Assembly: GCA_965365465.1 (NCBI GenBank)
Contig: CBDUBU010000065.1
Coordinates: 1 to 15,974, forward strand
Direction of reading: 5' to 3'
DNA: 15,974 bases
DNA from: CBDUBU01 sp965365465
GTDB lineage: Bacteria > Bacteroidota > Rhodothermia > Rhodothermales > DASSAV01
The number at the start of each line of letters is the position of its first letter. The first letter of the stretch is position 1. This document shows positions 13,678 through 15,974 of this stretch, one piece after another. Under the pieces are notes generated by a model, which ran no database searches, had not been told where the DNA came from, and was given only the letters and a program-made list of their open reading frames with translations. Made by a program: the position numbers and the translations under genes.

Positions 13678-14457
13678 TCATGGTTCGGAAGTGGCCGGAT
13701 CATCCGTCAGCATTCGGTAACGAATGTTTCGATAAGCAACGGGGCCATGATCGCCTTGCAGCATCAACGGGCCGGTTGCCTGTTCGTCTTCAAAAGCGGC
13801 CGCGCGTGTAGGACCTGTGACTTCTACTTGTTCATGGATCACGACTCCGTTGTGCTCAACAAGCACAAAGCGGGCGTTGGAAAGCTTCACTCCGTTCTCG
13901 TCGAAGCGCGGCGCCTGGAAAAGGATGCGGAAGTGCTGCCAGTCACCCGGCGGACGGCTGGCGTTGCTGCGGGGGGCGTGGCCTTCATAGCCACGCTGCC
14001 CCTCCGGACGGCTTTCGTCCCAGCGCTGGTAGATCCCTCCCGCATCTGTATAACCGGGGTCGGCAACGTTCCAACTGTCAAAGACTTGCACCTCGTACCG
14101 TCCTTGTAGATACACCCCGGAATTGGAGCCTTTGGGGACCAGAAAATCGAGTTCCAATTCAAGGTCGCCGTGCTCCCAGGTTGTGAATATGTTATCCCTG
14201 GCCTCCTCTGAAGGCATATTGACCAGCACTCCGGCGCCGGGTTCTATGCGCAGATCGTTTTGTATGCTGGAGTCCGAGGCAACAGCGCCGGCAATCTTCC
14301 AGTTCGATGCGACCGGCCGAAAGCTGCTCAAATCATCAAGGGGAAGCAAAGTCATTTCCGGTGGGTCCTGCTGCTGCGGCGACGAGGACGCGCCACATCC
14401 TGCAAAAAGTCCTGCTGCGAGCGCAAGCAGCAGCGGCCTGATAAGGGGGTGTTTCAT
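13678..14457 (-). CDS. DUF1080 (3-keto-disaccharide hydrolase-like) lipoprotein
   Basis: The 259-aa protein carries a lipoprotein signal with lipobox LFAGC (Cys21). The mature domain shows DUF1080 marks: a jelly-roll concanavalin-like pattern with DLELELDFLVPKGSNSGVYL, the GRYEVQVFDSW stretch, GGIYQRW, PPGDWQHFRILF and a final GPLMLQGDHGPVAYRNIRYR. Family members include enzymes that hydrolyse 3-keto-glucosides, while others are carbohydrate-binding or unassigned. Membrane-anchored placement fits sugar handling at the cell surface or periplasm. No sugar dehydrogenase partner is next to it, so the pathway cannot be completed from this window. A minus-strand promoter (TTGAAC-17-TAGGCT) lies upstream. 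There is no clear Shine-Dalgarno before the ATG. Confidence 0.87.
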   Translation of the reverse strand: MKHPLIRPLLLALAAGLFAGCGASSSPQQQDPPEMTLLPLDDLSSFRPVASNWKIAGAVASDSSIQNDLRIEPGAGVLVNMPSEEARDNIFTTWEHGDLELELDFLVPKGSNSGVYLQGRYEVQVFDSWNVADPGYTDAGGIYQRWDESRPEGQRGYEGHAPRSNASRPPGDWQHFRILFQAPRFDENGVKLSNARFVLVEHNGVVIHEQVEVTGPTRAAAFEDEQATGPLMLQGDHGPVAYRNIRYRMLTDDPATSEP

Positions 14458-14517
14458 TTGTGTTTTAAGCTGGACGTTGAGGGTTGTTGAATGAAAAGCA
14501 CATGGAGCAGATCTCCA

Positions 14518-14546
14518 AGCCTACAGCTTCTCTCGATAGGGTTCAA
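14518..14546 (-). promoter_or_regulatory. Candidate promoter for the DUF1080 gene
   Basis: On the minus strand TTGAAC (14546-14541) is followed after 17 bp by TAGGCT (14523-14518). The leader would be about 55 nt. The -10 match is only partial. Confidence 0.3.
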
Positions 14547-14671
14547 GCCGGCAGGCGCATAATTATTAAGATCCTGTTGCTTTCGGTTGCTGTCCGGGTG
14601 CGGCGTTCTTAAACTGCGTATACTCTGTGCAGCGGTATTCGGAAATCAGTTTCAGAGGGAAAATTCGGCTG

Positions 14672-15898
14672 ATGGCGACCATACATCCCTTTCGCGCGAT
14701 ACGTCCTGTGCCTGAAAAGGCAGAACAGATCGCTTCTGTGCCCTACGACGTGATCAGCAGCAGCGAAGCCCGCAAGCTGGCGGAAGGCAATCCGCTGAGT
14801 TTTCTGCACGTCATCCGCCCGGAAATAGACCTCCCGCCGGGCACGGATGAGCATGACGAGGCCGTCTATGAGAAGGGCGCGGAGAACCTCCGGGCGTTTA
14901 TCGGAAGCGTGTTTACCGTGCAGGAAGACATCCCCGCTCTTTATGTTTACCGTCTGGTTATGGGAGAGCGGGAGCAGACCGGCGTTTTTGCCGGAGTGTC
15001 GGTCGAGGAATATGACAATGACACGATCCTCAAGCACGAGAAAACCCGCCAGGCAAAAGAGGATGACAGAACCCGCCATATACTGGCGCAAGGGGCGCAT
15101 ACAGAGCCTGTCATGCTGACGTACCGGGATCGGGATGCCATTCAGCAAATCATATCGAAAACGCAGGAAAGCAGCCCGCTCTATGATTTTGCGGCCCCGG
15201 ATGGCGTGCGACACACGATCTGGAAGGTGCAGGATGCCGGAAGTCTGGTTGCGGCGTTCCATGATGTGCAAAAGCTGTATGTCGCCGACGGGCATCACCG
15301 CTGCAAGGCGGCGAGCAGGGCGGCGGCTGAACTGAGGGCGCAGGGAGTGGAAGGAGATGAGTTCGCGTTCTTCCCCGCTGTGCTCTTTCCAATGACCGAG
15401 ATGCATATCCTTCCTTACAACCGGATCGTGCGCAAGCTGCCGGAGGGACCCTCCCGGTTCCTGGAGAAGCTGAACGCACATTTCCCGGCGATGACTGCGG
15501 TGGAGGACCCAACGCCCCGGCGCAAAGGAGAGATAGGTCTCTACCTGGGCGGTGTCTGGAGGCGGATCGTGTTGCCTCCTTCCGGACGCGGCGACGCGGC
15601 GGATCAATTGGATGTCGCCCGGCTCAACGAGCACCTCCTGGAGCCGCTGCTGGGCATTACGGACCCTCGTACTGATTCAAACATCGATTTTGTCGGAGGG
15701 ATTCGCGGCATCGCGGCATTGGAAAGACTGGTAGATGAAGGGGAAGCGGAGTTGGCTATTTCCATGTATCCGACTTCTATCGAGGAACTCATTGCTGTTT
15801 CGGATGCGGGACTGCTGATGCCTCCCAAGTCCACCTGGTTCGAACCCAAACTGCGCAGCGGGTTGCTGGTGCATGTGTTTGCACAGGCTGCCCTTTGA
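14672..15898 (+). CDS. DUF1015 family protein
   Basis: The 408-aa product matches DUF1015 throughout: MATIHPFRAIRPVPEKAEQI at the start, ASVPYDVIS (21-29), LKHEKTRQAKEDDR (120-133), YVADGHHRCKAA (203-214) and RIV near residue 260. The ADGHHR motif is the family's signature. No reaction is firmly established for DUF1015, but the genes are often beside serine-biosynthesis genes, and here serA appears to follow 46 bp downstream. ATG 14672 is preferred over the in-frame GTG 14627: AGAGGGA stands about 11 nt upstream of it, and a TATACT box (14619-14624) would place the transcript start after the GTG. It is divergent from the DUF1080 gene. Confidence 0.87.
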   Translation: MATIHPFRAIRPVPEKAEQIASVPYDVISSSEARKLAEGNPLSFLHVIRPEIDLPPGTDEHDEAVYEKGAENLRAFIGSVFTVQEDIPALYVYRLVMGEREQTGVFAGVSVEEYDNDTILKHEKTRQAKEDDRTRHILAQGAHTEPVMLTYRDRDAIQQIISKTQESSPLYDFAAPDGVRHTIWKVQDAGSLVAAFHDVQKLYVADGHHRCKAASRAAAELRAQGVEGDEFAFFPAVLFPMTEMHILPYNRIVRKLPEGPSRFLEKLNAHFPAMTAVEDPTPRRKGEIGLYLGGVWRRIVLPPSGRGDAADQLDVARLNEHLLEPLLGITDPRTDSNIDFVGGIRGIAALERLVDEGEAELAISMYPTSIEELIAVSDAGLLMPPKSTWFEPKLRSGLLVHVFAQAAL

Positions 15899-15944
15899 TC
15901 TGCCTGCGACGTGCTGCGCCTCACCCTCATCTTGAACTACTCCT

Positions 15945-15974
15945 ATGAAAGTCTTACTGGCTGATAAGCTATCC
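15945..15974 (+). CDS. serA: Start of a gene, probably serA (D-3-phosphoglycerate dehydrogenase), cut by the window end
   Basis: Ten codons (MKVLLADKLS) run off the right edge. This is the usual opening of SerA proteins, which oxidise 3-phosphoglycerate in the first step of serine synthesis, and the DUF1015-serA order is familiar from other bacteria. The start lies 46 bp after the DUF1015 stop, consistent with one operon. Ten residues are too few for certainty. Confidence 0.55.
   Translation, partial: MKVLLADKLS

Noticed and set aside
14609..15634. 341-codon open frame on the minus strand
   Set aside because: It lies antisense to the DUF1015 gene, whose family motifs are clear. The antisense product is His/Arg-rich with no recognisable domain.

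Overview
The window is about 16 kb of fairly GC-rich bacterial chromosome (mid-50s percent GC by eye) with dense, mostly housekeeping or core-accessory genes. It shows no phage, transposon, CRISPR, rRNA or tRNA. The gene content points to the Bacteroidota/Rhodothermota side of the FCB group. Pointers are an EnvC-like protein followed by a DUF4292 lipoprotein and a large TPR lipoprotein, a DUF1080 lipoprotein, a TatA of the FCB type, and DUF1015 next to the start of serA. This placement is inference from gene families, not a phylogenetic test.

Region 1 (1-2660). A minus-strand pair encodes a URO-D-like protein and a stand-alone MetE catalytic domain ('core MetE'), ending at a strong hairpin-plus-T terminator at 67-103. 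The pair diverges from a UlaG-like metallo-beta-lactamase-fold hydrolase. The spacer holds two near-consensus sigma70-type promoters that point at each other (TTGACT-17-TATTAT on plus, TTGACA-17-TATTAT on minus). Their -10 boxes form the arms of a dyad. The long leader of the methyltransferase pair could fold into a stem whose loop pairs with the Shine-Dalgarno region.

Region 2 (2660-8101). After the hydrolase comes an orphan 179-codon gene rich in AGA/AGG codons. Converging on it is a three-gene minus-strand envelope operon: TPR lipoprotein, DUF4292 lipoprotein, then an EnvC-type LytM factor whose M23 metal ligands are lost. The likely role is control of peptidoglycan hydrolases or outer-envelope assembly.

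Region 3 (8102-12621). A plus-strand fusion of a glutamate-cysteine-ligase (GCS2-like) domain to two CBS domains converges on a minus-strand pair: an aldo/keto reductase of the YhdN/GSP69 type, then a GT4 glycogen synthase of the actinobacterial GlgA/GlgM type.

Region 4 (12622-15974). TatA with its own terminator lies downstream of a hairpin-rich 300-bp spacer. Beyond it is a minus-strand DUF1080 lipoprotein, then a divergent plus-strand DUF1015 gene and the first ten codons of what looks like serA (3-phosphoglycerate dehydrogenase).

The parts most worth a second look are the face-to-face promoters and leader of the URO-D/core-MetE pair, the GCS2-CBS fusion, the tandem hairpins upstream of tatA, and two long homopolymer tracts inside genes.
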